From Candidatus Endonucleibacter bathymodioli (GTDB lineage: Bacteria; Pseudomonadota; Gammaproteobacteria; Pseudomonadales; Endozoicomonadaceae), in contig JASXSV010000043.1 of the NCBI GenBank assembly GCA_030674915.1, positions 1 through 8,719 of the forward strand: DNA of 8,719 nucleotides, read 5' to 3'. The notes under the pieces are model-generated. The model was not told the origin of the DNA, searched no databases, and saw only the letters and a list, made by a program, of their open reading frames with translations. This document shows, piece by piece, positions 1 to 7,027 of this stretch; position 1 is the first letter of the stretch, and each line of letters opens with the position of its first letter. A program made the position numbers and the translations under genes.

Positions 1-1
1 T

Positions 2-325
2 TTGAGAAAGGAAGACGAAGTGATTTTTGGCTATGCGGGCGGGTTACACCAGCGACACATATAAGCGAGGAGCTAGATGCTTGGATTACATTGGAAGGTC
101 AATGACAAACGCAAACCAAGGAAAAATATAAGCTCATCACAAAAGAAACAAAACCGTAAAAACTCACAGATTCGTGCCAGAGTAGAGCATTGCTTTAGAG
201 TGATTAAATGTCAGTTCGGATACAAGAAAGCCGGATACAAAGGCTTAGTAAAAAATGCAGCTCAAGTATTCACCCTGCTTGGACTTGCCTATCTTTACAT
301 GCTACGAGGGCGTTTGGGGGGTTAA
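2..325 (+). pseudogene. IS5-family transposase, C-terminal remnant
   Basis: This is the 3' part of a DDE transposase gene, cut off by the left edge of the window. The frame starting at base 2 reads DEVIFGYAGG near its beginning, which corresponds to the second catalytic Asp region (family form VFxDAGYxG) but has Tyr where the Asp is expected. Two in-frame stops follow, TAA at 62-64 and TAG at 74-76. After them the frame stays open from 77 to 325 and ends with [20 protein letters not shown] and [20 protein letters not shown]. This is the conserved IS5-group C-terminus containing the catalytic Glu (VEHxFRxIKxQFG). The stops and the lost Asp make it inactive. It lies downstream of and convergent with parB. 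The ATG at 77 is not a real start. The family assignment is firm; the exact IS name is unknown. Confidence 0.85.
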
Positions 326-338
326 TACGCCCATTTAT

Positions 339-358
339 GAGACTTGTTCAGAGACTCC
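339..358 (+). repeat. probable right terminal repeat of the first IS5-type element
   Basis: GAGACTTGTTCAGAGACTCC lies 13 bases after the transposase stop, at the distance expected for the right end of an IS5-group element. Ends containing ACTTGTTC are typical of this family. The partner left end is outside the window, so the boundary is inferred from position and sequence style. Confidence 0.4.
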
Positions 359-569
359 TTAACAAAGGTGAATATAGACGTCAAAAAATAAGTATAGGAA
401 AATTAAATGTATGTTAAGTTAGTCCCTTACTAGCTTTATCGTTACTATTTAAATTTATTTTTTATTTTATTTTATTTAAACTTACCCCTGATTTTTCAAA
501 GGTATATTAACGACTTCACTTTTCAATATAGTCACAGATATATGTAAGTTATGCTAAGTTATTTTTATA
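359..569. other. AT-rich gap between IS remnant and parB end
   Basis: No gene, RNA or convincing hairpin terminator is visible here. A nearly pure A/T tract lies at about 447-480, and TAAGTTAT is repeated at 545-552 and 555-562. The atp genes that often follow parB in gammaproteobacteria are not seen. Transcripts leaving parB would run through this tract into the antisense of the IS remnant. Confidence 0.5.
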
Positions 570-1469
570 TTATTTAATATGTTCTAAAATACCATCTAAC
601 TCATCGAGACTATTGTAAGGTATCATAACTCTACCCTTACCCTTGGCATTACATTGAATAGCAACTTTTGCTCCAATCTTCTCAGACAAATCCTCTTCTA
701 GTCGCTTAATATCAGGATCAAGACCTTTTTTTGACTTTTCTCCCTTATTCTTTTCTTGCTGCAATCGGCGTACTAACGACTCAGTTTGTCGAACAGATAA
801 TCCTTTAGCCACAATTATACTAGCAACCTCAAACTGATCACTTTCAGAAAGTGTTAACATCGCTCTTGCATGACCCATCTCTAGGTCACCATACTCCAGC
901 ATCTTTTTCACTTCAGAGCCAAGCGACATCAACCGTAAAGTATTAGCAACCGCTGTTCTAGATTTACCAACAAACTTAGCAACCTCCTGCTGCGTTAACT
1001 CAAACTCTTTCTGTAAACGAGAAAATGCCATTGCTTCTTCAATAGGATTTAAGTCTTCTCGTTGGATATTCTCTATGATAGCCATAGCTGCCACCGTAGA
1101 ATCTTCAGCAATATCCTTTATCAACGAAGGTATCTCATCCAAACCAGCAATTTGAGCGGCTCTCCAACGTCTTTCACCAGCAATAATTTCATACCTGTTT
1201 TCAGCGACAGAACGAACAACAATAGGCTGAATTATACCTTGCTCTTTAATACTATCAGCTAACTCTTCAAGAGAGTCAGGATGCATATCACGCCTAGGCT
1301 GGTACTTACCTCTGCCTATAAACTCTATAGGGATATGTCTCAGCTCACCATCTACCCCACCTCTCAGATCATCTGCTAGCCCTACTGCCAAATCTCCTGT
1401 GGCAGAAGAAGATAACTTAGCACTTCCAAGCAGTGCGTTAAGATTTGTCCCTAAACGTTGCTTCGCCAT
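570..1469 (-). CDS. parB: chromosome partitioning protein ParB
   Basis: ParB is the CTP-dependent clamp that loads on parS sites near the origin and works with ParA to segregate the chromosome. At 299 aa it has the usual length. The N-terminus (AKQRLGTNLNALLG) is the conserved ParA-contacting segment. The ParB/Srx nuclease-like CTP-binding domain spans about residues 43-135, with GERRWRAA at 98-105 and ENIQREDLNPIEEA at 133-146. A helix-turn-helix for parS binding follows at about 158-180 (TQQEVAKFVGKSRTAVANTL), with the conserved MGHARAML segment just after it. A lysine-rich linker (about residues 240-250) leads to the C-terminal dimerisation domain. The start is ATG, only 3 bases after the parA stop; GGAG lies 11 bases upstream inside the end of parA, so the two are probably translationally coupled. 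No frame damage is seen. I found no parS palindrome in the window. Confidence 0.97.
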   Translation of the reverse strand: MAKQRLGTNLNALLGSAKLSSSATGDLAVGLADDLRGGVDGELRHIPIEFIGRGKYQPRRDMHPDSLEELADSIKEQGIIQPIVVRSVAENRYEIIAGERRWRAAQIAGLDEIPSLIKDIAEDSTVAAMAIIENIQREDLNPIEEAMAFSRLQKEFELTQQEVAKFVGKSRTAVANTLRLMSLGSEVKKMLEYGDLEMGHARAMLTLSESDQFEVASIIVAKGLSVRQTESLVRRLQQEKNKGEKSKKGLDPDIKRLEEDLSEKIGAKVAIQCNAKGKGRVMIPYNSLDELDGILEHIK

Positions 1470-1472
1470 AAG

Positions 1473-2270
1473 TTAACAAACTCCAACTTTCATTTCAGTC
1501 TTCTCAAGCTCATGCTTACGCAACAGCTCACCAGCTAACGCTAAATAAGCTATAGCCCCTCTAGAGTGTTTATCGTAAGCCAATACCGTCATTCCGTGAC
1601 TAGGAGCTTCTGCAAGTCGGATATTTCGAGGAATAACTGTTTTATAAACCTGATCACCGAAGTGACTTATCAGCTGTCTCGACACCTCCGTTGTTAAACT
1701 AGCTCTTGGGTCGTACATAGTCCGCAACAAACCTTCGATACGTAAATCAGGATTTATTGTGTTTCTAATGCCTGTTATTGTGTCAATTAGTGCTGATAGC
1801 CCTTCTAAAGCATAGTATTCACATTGCATAGGAATAATTACACTGCCGGCAGCAACCACCGCATTTACTGTTAACATATTAAGTGAAGGAGGGCAGTCAA
1901 TGAGAATAAAGTCATACTTATAAATTACTTTTTTAAGCTCTTTTTTCAGGATAAACTCCTTGTTATCCATATGCATAAGTTCAACTTCTGCCGCAGTCAA
2001 ATCAGCATTAGCGGGCAATAGATCATACCCTCCATCAAGGTCTATGCAGATGGTATCCTTAATATCATGCTTCCCTGTTAAAACATGATAAATAGACTTG
2101 TCCAAATCATGCTTGTTAACACCACTACCCATAGTTGCGTTACCCTGCGGATCTAGATCTAATAATAAAACTTTTTTACCGCAAACAGCCAACGAAGCGG
2201 CCAAATTAACGCTAGAAGTGGTCTTGCCCACTCCACCTTTTTGATTGGTTATCGCAAGAATTCTTCCCAC
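1473..2270 (-). CDS. parA: chromosome partitioning ATPase ParA (Soj type)
   Basis: ParA is a deviant Walker ATPase that binds DNA non-specifically as an ATP dimer and moves ParB-parS complexes. The 265 aa sequence lacks an N-terminal helix-turn-helix, which marks the chromosomal (Soj) type rather than the large plasmid type. The deviant Walker A motif KGGVGKTT is at residues 11-18 with its signature Lys at 11. Walker A' (DLDPQGN) is at 38-44, and Walker B (FILIDCPP) is at 121-128 with Asp125. The start codon is GTG at 2268-2270; MGRILAITNQKGGVGKTT matches the family start, and GGTGG lies 9 bases upstream. The gene lies 23 bases after rsmG and 3 bases before parB, inside a four-gene transcription unit. 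It appears intact. Confidence 0.97.
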   Translation of the reverse strand: MGRILAITNQKGGVGKTTSSVNLAASLAVCGKKVLLLDLDPQGNATMGSGVNKHDLDKSIYHVLTGKHDIKDTICIDLDGGYDLLPANADLTAAEVELMHMDNKEFILKKELKKVIYKYDFILIDCPPSLNMLTVNAVVAAGSVIIPMQCEYYALEGLSALIDTITGIRNTINPDLRIEGLLRTMYDPRASLTTEVSRQLISHFGDQVYKTVIPRNIRLAEAPSHGMTVLAYDKHSRGAIAYLALAGELLRKHELEKTEMKVGVC

Positions 2271-2293
2271 AACTGTCTGCCACCGTTCAATAC

Positions 2294-2938
2294 TTATTGC
2301 TTACGTAGAATTACAAGATGACGCACCCCAACATTATCTGGTACGTGCAAAGAAACAACCTTCACCAGTTCGCAATCAGTATGTTTCGTCAACTCATTAA
2401 TTTCTTCATTAGGATATCGCCCTTTCATCGCCAGATAAACACCTGAATCTCTCAAAAGATGCTTTACCTTTTGCACCATCTCAATTAAGGAGCTAAAAGC
2501 TCTACTGGTTACCTCACTAAAAAGACTCTCTGTCTGATAACACTCAACCCTAGAATTAATAACTGTTAAATTATTCAAGCCCAACTCCATCTTAACATGT
2601 GTCATAAAGCGAGTCTTTTTGCCATTGCTATCAAGTGTTGATACAAGCTTATCTGGATAGAGAATAGCAAGAGGGATACCAGGCAACCCAGGACCAGAGC
2701 CAATATCCAGCATATTATCGCTTTTTACAAAAGGAGCAATACTTAAACTATCTATAACATGGCGAGAGACCATTTGTACAGGATCTCTAACCGAAGTTAG
2801 GTTATAGGTCTTATTCCACTTTACCAGCAATGCTACGTATCTGCTTAGAAGGTCTACCTGTATACCAGACAAGGATAGAGTTAATCCTTCAGCGCCAATA
2901 CTAATACACTCACTTATAGAGGTTTTTGGGTCTATCAA
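2294..2938 (-). CDS. rsmG: 16S rRNA (guanine527-N7)-methyltransferase RsmG
   Basis: RsmG (GidB) transfers a methyl group from S-adenosylmethionine to N7 of G527 in 16S rRNA; in several bacteria its loss gives low-level streptomycin resistance. The 214 aa product is of normal length. Family landmarks are WNKTYNLT at 41-48, RHVIDSL at 59-65, and the SAM-binding loop DIGSGPGLPGIPLAI from residue 78. These fit a Rossmann-fold methyltransferase. The start is TTG at 2936-2938 with AGGA 7 bases upstream. An ATG at 2943-2945 is out of frame, so it is not an alternative. The gene follows mnmG by 51 bases and precedes parA by 23, the usual gidA-gidB-parA order. No damage is visible. Confidence 0.96.
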   Translation of the reverse strand: MIDPKTSISECISIGAEGLTLSLSGIQVDLLSRYVALLVKWNKTYNLTSVRDPVQMVSRHVIDSLSIAPFVKSDNMLDIGSGPGLPGIPLAILYPDKLVSTLDSNGKKTRFMTHVKMELGLNNLTVINSRVECYQTESLFSEVTSRAFSSLIEMVQKVKHLLRDSGVYLAMKGRYPNEEINELTKHTDCELVKVVSLHVPDNVGVRHLVILRKQ

Positions 2939-2989
2939 AAAACATTCCTAAAATGCAAAACAAACCAAGTATAGTGTCCTATCCTTATT

Positions 2990-4882
2990 TTATACAACTT
3001 TTGACTTCTTTTTTAGATGAATTAGAATCAATGACACTGCAGCCTGTGTTACACCCTGTATCCTAGATGCTCGACCCAAAGTCTCAGGTTTGCTTTCCAT
3101 AAGTTTCTGACGACTTTCATTAGAAAGACCATTGATCTTTTCAAAATCTAAACTATCAGGGATTCTAGTGTTTTCATATCTACGTAGTTTTTCTATATCT
3201 ACTGCCTGACGATCAATGTATCCCTGGTATTTAATCTGAGTCTCAACCTGCTCTGTTACTTGGGGGTTGGTTTCTGCCTCCCCAACAAGACCTGCAACAT
3301 CCTGATAGTTCAACTCAGGTCTACGTAATAATTCCAAGAGACTGTATTCTCTGCTAACCGTATTGGCAAGTTTGCTTTCTATTTTTTTAGACTCTTCACT
3401 ACTAGGATGAATAAAACATCTTTTCAATCTCGCAGTTTCTTTCTCAATTCTCTCTTTCTTATCACAAAAAGACTCCCAGCGTGCATCATTCACTAAACCT
3501 AGCTCACGGCCTTTCTCTGTGAGCCTTAGATCCCCATTATCCTCCCGAAGAATAAGCCTATACTCAGCACGACTAGTAAACATTCGATAAGGTTCACTGG
3601 TGCCATTTGTTATAAGGTCGTCTACCAACACTCCTATATACGCTTCATCACGACGTGGACACCAGCTTTCTTTGTTTTGTGATCTCAAAGCTGCGTTCAA
3701 ACCCGCCAGCAACCCCTGAGCTGCTGCTTCTTCATAACCAGTTGTGCCGTTAATCTGTCCAGCAAAAAATAAACCTCTAATCTCTTTGGTTTCCAAGGAG
3801 GACTTTAATCCTCTAGGATCAAAGTAATCATACTCTATTGCATAGCCTGGACGAGTTATATGGGCGTTTTCAAGACCTTTAATGGAACGTACAAGATTTA
3901 CCTGTACATTAAAGGGCAGGCTTGTTGATATCCCGTTAGGGTACAATTCATGAGTACTTAACCCTTCTGGCTCGATAAAAATCTGATGTGAGCTTTTATC
4001 AGCAAACCTTATAACCTTGTCTTCTACTGATGGACAATATCTTGGGCCAATCCCTTCAATAACCCCAGTAATAAGAGGCGAACTCCCCAAGTTTTCACGG
4101 ATAAGGCTATGAGTAGACTCATTTGTATGGGTAATATAGCAACAAACCTGCTCAGGATGTTCATCTCTTGATCCTGTGTAAGACATAACAGGTCTAGGGT
4201 CACTACCAACCTGCTTATCCATGACAGAAAAATCAACAGAGCGAGCATCAATTCTGGGTGGCGTACCTGTTTTTAGACGCTTAACACCAAAGGGTAAATC
4301 TCTTAGTTTTTCAGCCAACCTTATTGACGGAGGGTCTCCTGCCCTGCCAGCACTATAACTATTCATACCTACATGAATTTTACCTTTAAGAAAAGTTCCT
4401 GCTGTAAGTACTACATTCTCAGCAAGAAAGCGCACTCCCATATTAGTGACAACACCCCTAACTTTATCGTGAACCCCTCCCTCCCCAAATATCAAATCAT
4501 CTGCTGACTGCTGAAATATTAACAAATTATCTTGATTTTCTAACACTTTACGAATAAAAGCTTTATATAAAGAGCGATCAGCTTGAGCTCTAGTTGCTCT
4601 AACTGCCGGACCTTTCCTTGCATTAAGAATACGGAACTGTATACCACTAAAATCTGTAGCCTTTGCCATTACTCCGCCTAATGCATCAATCTCTTTAACC
4701 AAGTGACTTTTACCAATACCTCCAATGGCTGGATTACAAGACATCATTCCTAATGTTTCTATGTTATGAGTAAGTAATAAAGTTTTCACCCCCATTCGTG
4801 CTGATGCTAAGGCCGCCTCTGTACCGGCATGACCTCCTCCAATAACAATGACTTCAAACTTTGCTGGAAAATCCACATCCAA
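2990..4882 (-). CDS. mnmG: tRNA uridine-5-carboxymethylaminomethyl(34) synthesis enzyme MnmG
   Basis: MnmG (GidA) is the FAD and NADH-dependent partner of the GTPase MnmE; together they install carboxymethylaminomethyl on wobble U34 of certain tRNAs. The length (630 aa) equals the family norm. The FAD dinucleotide motif [10 protein letters not shown] begins at residue 15. The active-site Cys is in [11 protein letters not shown] (Cys49, equivalent to Cys47 of E. coli), and the second conserved Cys is in [16 protein letters not shown]. The C-terminal helical domain that binds MnmE and tRNA contains [12 protein letters not shown] and ends in a basic tail. The start is TTG with AGGTGA 6 bases upstream. 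A GTG two codons later would give VDFPAKF, close to the MVDFP start of Pseudomonas, but its spacing to the ribosome site is longer. mnmE, usually just upstream, is absent from the window. Confidence 0.98.
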   Translation of the reverse strand: MDVDFPAKFEVIVIGGGHAGTEAALASARMGVKTLLLTHNIETLGMMSCNPAIGGIGKSHLVKEIDALGGVMAKATDFSGIQFRILNARKGPAVRATRAQADRSLYKAFIRKVLENQDNLLIFQQSADDLIFGEGGVHDKVRGVVTNMGVRFLAENVVLTAGTFLKGKIHVGMNSYSAGRAGDPPSIRLAEKLRDLPFGVKRLKTGTPPRIDARSVDFSVMDKQVGSDPRPVMSYTGSRDEHPEQVCCYITHTNESTHSLIRENLGSSPLITGVIEGIGPRYCPSVEDKVIRFADKSSHQIFIEPEGLSTHELYPNGISTSLPFNVQVNLVRSIKGLENAHITRPGYAIEYDYFDPRGLKSSLETKEIRGLFFAGQINGTTGYEEAAAQGLLAGLNAALRSQNKESWCPRRDEAYIGVLVDDLITNGTSEPYRMFTSRAEYRLILREDNGDLRLTEKGRELGLVNDARWESFCDKKERIEKETARLKRCFIHPSSEESKKIESKLANTVSREYSLLELLRRPELNYQDVAGLVGEAETNPQVTEQVETQIKYQGYIDRQAVDIEKLRRYENTRIPDSLDFEKINGLSNESRQKLMESKPETLGRASRIQGVTQAAVSLILIHLKKKSKVV

Positions 4883-4937
4883 AATAAATCACCTGCCTAT
4901 TTCATAATATTTAATGGGTATATCACTTTTCTTAGTT

Positions 4938-4966
4938 ATTATAAATATTCACTCTTTTTTTGAAAA
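4938..4966 (-). promoter_or_regulatory. candidate sigma-70 promoter for mnmG-rsmG-parA-parB
   Basis: On the minus strand a perfect -10 TATAAT (4938-4943) lies 17 bases downstream of TTTTCA (4961-4966), a 4-of-6 match to the -35 consensus. It would give a leader of roughly 50 bases before the mnmG TTG. No other start site with both boxes was seen between here and mnmG. The assignment rests on sequence match only. Confidence 0.45.
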
Positions 4967-5489
4967 ACACCCATTTTACTAGAAACATTATGACTAGACC
5001 TCAGCATAACCCAATAAAGTCTATTATATACTGGTAAAACATCAACATGCAAAAATCCTTTATAACACACCCAGCTCTTCGTGTCAGCCACGGACCTATA
5101 CCTTATACCATTGAATGTGTGGGGCTACTGACTGCCCTCACTTCCCTGTTATCTACTTGCTCGTAGGATCATGGGTCATCGATAGTTTGTCAGCTACTCT
5201 CACCCTCTAAAGTAATGCGTATAGAACCTGCTTTTCGCAAATTTTGTCACCTTAAACTCTTTGAAGAATTTCAGGACGAGGCTAGCGTTCTTTTGACTCC
5301 TCTAAAAGACACTACGTGCGTGCTATAACGAAGTTTATAGACTAGGTGCTGCTAAGAATATTCGAAAAAGCACTAACTTTTTGATGCTCTAGATGCTCTG
5401 TTGGGTGTCAAATTACTTAGTATATTTGTCATTGCTTACAAAATAAGAAGTTTCAATAAAAGTCCTTAAAGGAACTGGTTATCTTAATG
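4967..5489. other. intergenic stretch upstream of mnmG, no recognisable gene
   Basis: No intact gene is recognised in this stretch. The middle (about 5085-5340) looks richer in G/C than its flanks. On the plus strand a 39-codon frame runs from ATG 5047 to TAG 5164-5166, but it has no ribosome site. On the minus strand the same block gives a broken frame with pieces such as GIGPWLTRRAG and RITLEGESS, interrupted by stops. It may be a decayed gene or mobile element, but I cannot name it. The expected upstream neighbour mnmE, with its C-terminal CxGK, is not detectable. Confidence 0.4.
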
Positions 5490-5524
5490 TTATTACTTAT
5501 TACTTATTACTTATTACTTATTAA
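5490..5524 (+). repeat. TTATTAC x4 tandem repeat, candidate DNA unwinding element
   Basis: Four perfect head-to-tail copies of TTATTAC (5490-5517) are followed by a fifth, TTATTAA (5518-5524). The unit has a single C and the array is followed by about 50 bases of A/T. AT-rich short direct repeats beside DnaA boxes are the usual form of an origin unwinding element. The array is perfect, which points to recent slippage or selection. Confidence 0.65.
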
Positions 5525-5689
5525 TATATTTTATATTGATATATGTGATGTTTTATTATTATTGTTGTTATTATTAGGGCCTATGAAATCTGTGTGTAAG
5601 CTTCTTTTTTGTTTAAAAAACAATAAGTTACGTTAAGTATAAGGCTGTTTATTTTATAAGTATAAGCTTTTATTAACGTGTACGTTACC

Positions 5690-5698
5690 TGTGGGTAA
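5690..5698 (-). promoter_or_regulatory. DnaA box, one mismatch
   Basis: TGTGGGTAA is the reverse complement of TTACCCACA, one base from the DnaA consensus TTATCCACA. It overlaps the right edge of a 14-bp palindromic region and faces the forward boxes downstream. Confidence 0.4.
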
Positions 5699-5733
5699 AA
5701 AGCGACATATCCACAACCCCATATCACCTATTA

Positions 5734-5742
5734 TTATCCACA
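5734..5742 (+). promoter_or_regulatory. DnaA box, exact consensus
   Basis: TTATCCACA is a perfect match to the high-affinity DnaA box. It sits between the one-mismatch site at 5707-5715 and the TTTTCCACA site at 5770-5778. Confidence 0.7.
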
Positions 5743-5769
5743 GGGTTATCCCTCTGTTTTCACACACCC

Positions 5770-5778
5770 TTTTCCACA
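5770..5778 (+). promoter_or_regulatory. DnaA box, relaxed consensus
   Basis: TTTTCCACA fits the relaxed DnaA consensus TTWTNCACA and is in the same orientation as its neighbours. The distance to the exact box upstream is 36 bases, start to start. Confidence 0.5.
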
Positions 5779-5847
5779 AAACTTAGTAATACATTTATAC
5801 TAATTTAATCAAAGAAATCATAATGTTGCTTAATTGCTAGTTTTTTC

Positions 5848-5856
5848 TTATCCACA
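5848..5856 (+). promoter_or_regulatory. DnaA box, exact consensus
   Basis: TTATCCACA is a perfect match in forward orientation. It ends 13 bases before the phased TACTAG hexamers. Confidence 0.7.
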
Positions 5857-5869
5857 ACCATTAAGGTCG

Positions 5870-5897
5870 TACTAGCGCTGTACTAGCTTCATACTAG
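5870..5897 (+). repeat. three TACTAG hexamers phased at 11 bp
   Basis: TACTAG begins at 5870, 5881 and 5892, exactly one helical turn apart, with differing spacer bases. The set lies just after the last exact DnaA box and before the second IS5 relic. The spacing would place the hexamers on one face of the helix, as for cooperative protein binding. Each hexamer contains CTAG, usually rare in such genomes. The role is unknown. Confidence 0.5.
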
Positions 5898-5940
5898 TAA
5901 TAAAATTTTGTAAAACTGTCGTTATTAGCTATAATTAATA

Positions 5941-6653
5941 CCCACTCATGTGTAGATTAACTCTTGTTTGCGGGCCTATCACTGGATGGGACGATCCCTG
6001 ACCACACCAAGATAATGAGCTTTCGTTACTTATAAAGCGTTATAATTTGGCACGCAAAATCTTTAACGAAGTGAATGATTGGCTGAGTGATGCTGGCGTG
6101 CTGGTCAAAGAAGGCGCGCTGATGGATTCCATAATTATCGAAGTGCCTAACTCTACCCAGAATAAATCCGGTGAGCGTGATTCCGAGATACATCAAACCA
6201 AGAAGGGTAATTAGTGGCACTTCGGCATGAAATGCTCATATCAGTGTCTATGCTCGAACTGGGTTGACGAATAGCCTTACGACCACCGCTGCCAACGAAC
6301 ACGATCTCAATCAAGCTGAAAATCTACTGCATGGTGATGAGGAGCTCCTCTTCGTAGATGCTGGTTATCGTGGCGCAGAAAAACGGGATGAATTGAAAAA
6401 AAAGATGCCGACTGTCATATCGAGGAACTACCAGGAAAAGTAAAGAATTGGAAGAAAAATCCAAGGATTAACAATGTTATGATCAATATCGAATGCATGA
6501 GAGTTAGTGTATAAGCCAAGGTTGAGCATCCGTTTCGGATCATCAAATGTTAGTTCGGATTTATCAAAGATCGCTACCGAGGCTTAGCTAATAATGGCAG
6601 CAAATTGCTATGCTGTTTGCTATGGCAAACATCGTCCGATGTGGGGTAAGTGC
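5941..6653 (+). pseudogene. IS5-family transposase, multiply frameshifted remnant
   Basis: Fragments of a DDE transposase can be followed in changing frames. FAGLSLDGTIPDHTKIMSFR (5967-6026) is the N-terminal region. After a shift near 6030 it continues as YNLARKIFNEVNDWLSDAGV and then KEGALMDSIIIEVPNSTQ, which holds the first catalytic Asp, up to TAG at 6212-6214. A shift near 6235 leads to [20 protein letters not shown] and [16 protein letters not shown] with the second Asp. The A8 run near 6397-6404 shifts the frame again, to [13 protein letters not shown]. The end reads AKVEHPFRIIKC, a stop, then FGFIKDRYRGLANN, which holds the catalytic Glu. The first part of the protein is missing, cut near the candidate origin. 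It belongs to a different IS5 subgroup from the relic at 2-325. It cannot make an active enzyme. Confidence 0.88.
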
Positions 6654-6779
6654 TCAAAATATAGGATTAGTGTACCTGTATGTCGGGAAATCGGCATGCA
6701 GGCACTGAAAAACGAACAAAAATTGGACTGTTAACCTGCGAATAGACTGCAATGTGTTGATTGTCTTAAAAAATAGGTC

Positions 6780-6794
6780 TTAATTGCACCTTCC
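6780..6794 (+). repeat. right terminal inverted repeat of the second IS5-type element
   Basis: TTAATTGCACCTTCC closely resembles the right end of IS5-family elements (the IS5 end contains TTCGCACCTTCC). It lies about 130 bases after the transposase remnant. This fixes the right boundary of the element at 6794. No matching left end (GGAAGGTGC) was found, in keeping with loss of the 5' part. Confidence 0.6.
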
Positions 6795-6827
6795 TTCGTA
6801 TTAGTATTTATGAATATTAGATTGCAT

Positions 6828-6902
6828 ATGAATATAGGTATAATAAGCCGATATATTGCAAAAGAACTTATGTTTTTAGCTACACTTTTATGTTTATTTT
6901 AA
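6828..6902 (+). CDS. 24-codon hydrophobic reading frame, possible lptF/lptG-type N-terminal fragment
   Basis: A short frame starts at ATG 6828 and stops at TAA 6900-6902. It begins MNIGIISRYIAKELMF and continues hydrophobic. The pattern IIxRYIxxEL(M/L)F followed by a membrane helix resembles the N-terminus of LptF/LptG permeases of lipopolysaccharide export (RYLxREVL). After the TAA the frame goes on as LSNWLS and ends at a TGA (6921-6923) that overlaps the next ATG (6920) as ATGA. It could be a broken gene fragment left by rearrangement, a leader peptide or chance. No ribosome site is evident. The resemblance is by eye over about 16 residues. Confidence 0.25.
   Translation: MNIGIISRYIAKELMFLATLLCLF
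6839..6844 (+). promoter_or_regulatory. possible -10 element upstream of the F-box locus
   Basis: A perfect TATAAT lies about 75 bases before the ATG at 6920 and 45 bases after the end of the IS5 element. The best -35 candidate, TTAGAT at 6817-6822, is poor. The region is very AT-rich, so a chance match is possible. Confidence 0.3.
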
Positions 6903-6919
6903 CTTTCCAACTGGCTATC

Positions 6920-7012
6920 ATGAAAAAAATTAGACTATTTTACTTGACTATTGCAATGCTCTTAAGTGGTATAAGTATAGCCACATTGGATGGATTAGAC
7001 ACAGATGTTTAG
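6920..7012 (+). CDS. signal-peptide-like segment, in frame with the F-box gene but closed by TAG
   Basis: Thirty codons from ATG 6920 to TAG 7010-7012 encode a typical Sec leader: a basic start (MKKIRLFY), then a hydrophobic core (LTIAMLLSGISIA), then the polar tail TLDGLDTDV. The frame is exactly that of the F-box gene: after the TAG it continues SLEINV and joins the body at 7028 (7028 - 6920 = 36 codons). The segment is therefore probably the original N-terminus of the protein, cut off by one nonsense codon. A CAG to TAG change is the simplest route. The TAG lies inside a tandem TTTAGAG TTTAGAG (7008-7021). No good Shine-Dalgarno sequence precedes the ATG. Confidence 0.55.
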   Translation: MKKIRLFYLTIAMLLSGISIATLDGLDTDV

Positions 7013-7027
7013 AGTTTAGAGATTAAT

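Larger units (their letters stand above)
5490..5900. other. oriC: candidate chromosomal replication origin (oriC)
   Basis: The region combines the parts of a bacterial origin. An AT-rich tract opens with 7-bp tandem repeats (5490-5524) and continues as A/T to about 5577. Then come exact DnaA boxes TTATCCACA at 5734-5742 and 5848-5856, a TTTTCCACA box at 5770-5778, a one-mismatch box ATATCCACA at 5707-5715, and one-mismatch reverse boxes at 5690-5698 (TGTGGGTAA) and 5591-5599 (TGTGTGTAA). It is adjacent to mnmG, as in the E. coli oriC, and close to parAB, which are normally origin-linked. No coding sequence interrupts it. GATC sites are scarce, unlike the E. coli oriC. dnaA and dnaN are not in the window, and base-skew data are not available, so the call rests on box clustering and gene context. 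Confidence 0.6.

Noticed and set aside
5047..5166. 39-codon plus-strand frame starting MQKSFITHPALRVSHG
   Set aside because: No ribosome site, no promoter with correct spacing and no recognisable motif; noted only as part of the unexplained block.
5293..5329. TTGACT and TATAAC as a promoter
   Set aside because: The spacer is 25 bases, too long for a sigma-70 promoter.
5490..5524. CRISPR-like array
   Set aside because: Units are 7 bp head to tail with no spacers; this is a simple tandem repeat.
570..5940. parS site (TGTTTCACGTGAAACA type)
   Set aside because: I scanned for TTTCAC/GTGAAA pairs and found no palindromic match; parS may lie outside the window.
6026..6220. Minus-strand 64-codon frame starting MPLITLLGLMY
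   Set aside because: It is antisense to clear IS5 transposase text on the plus strand.
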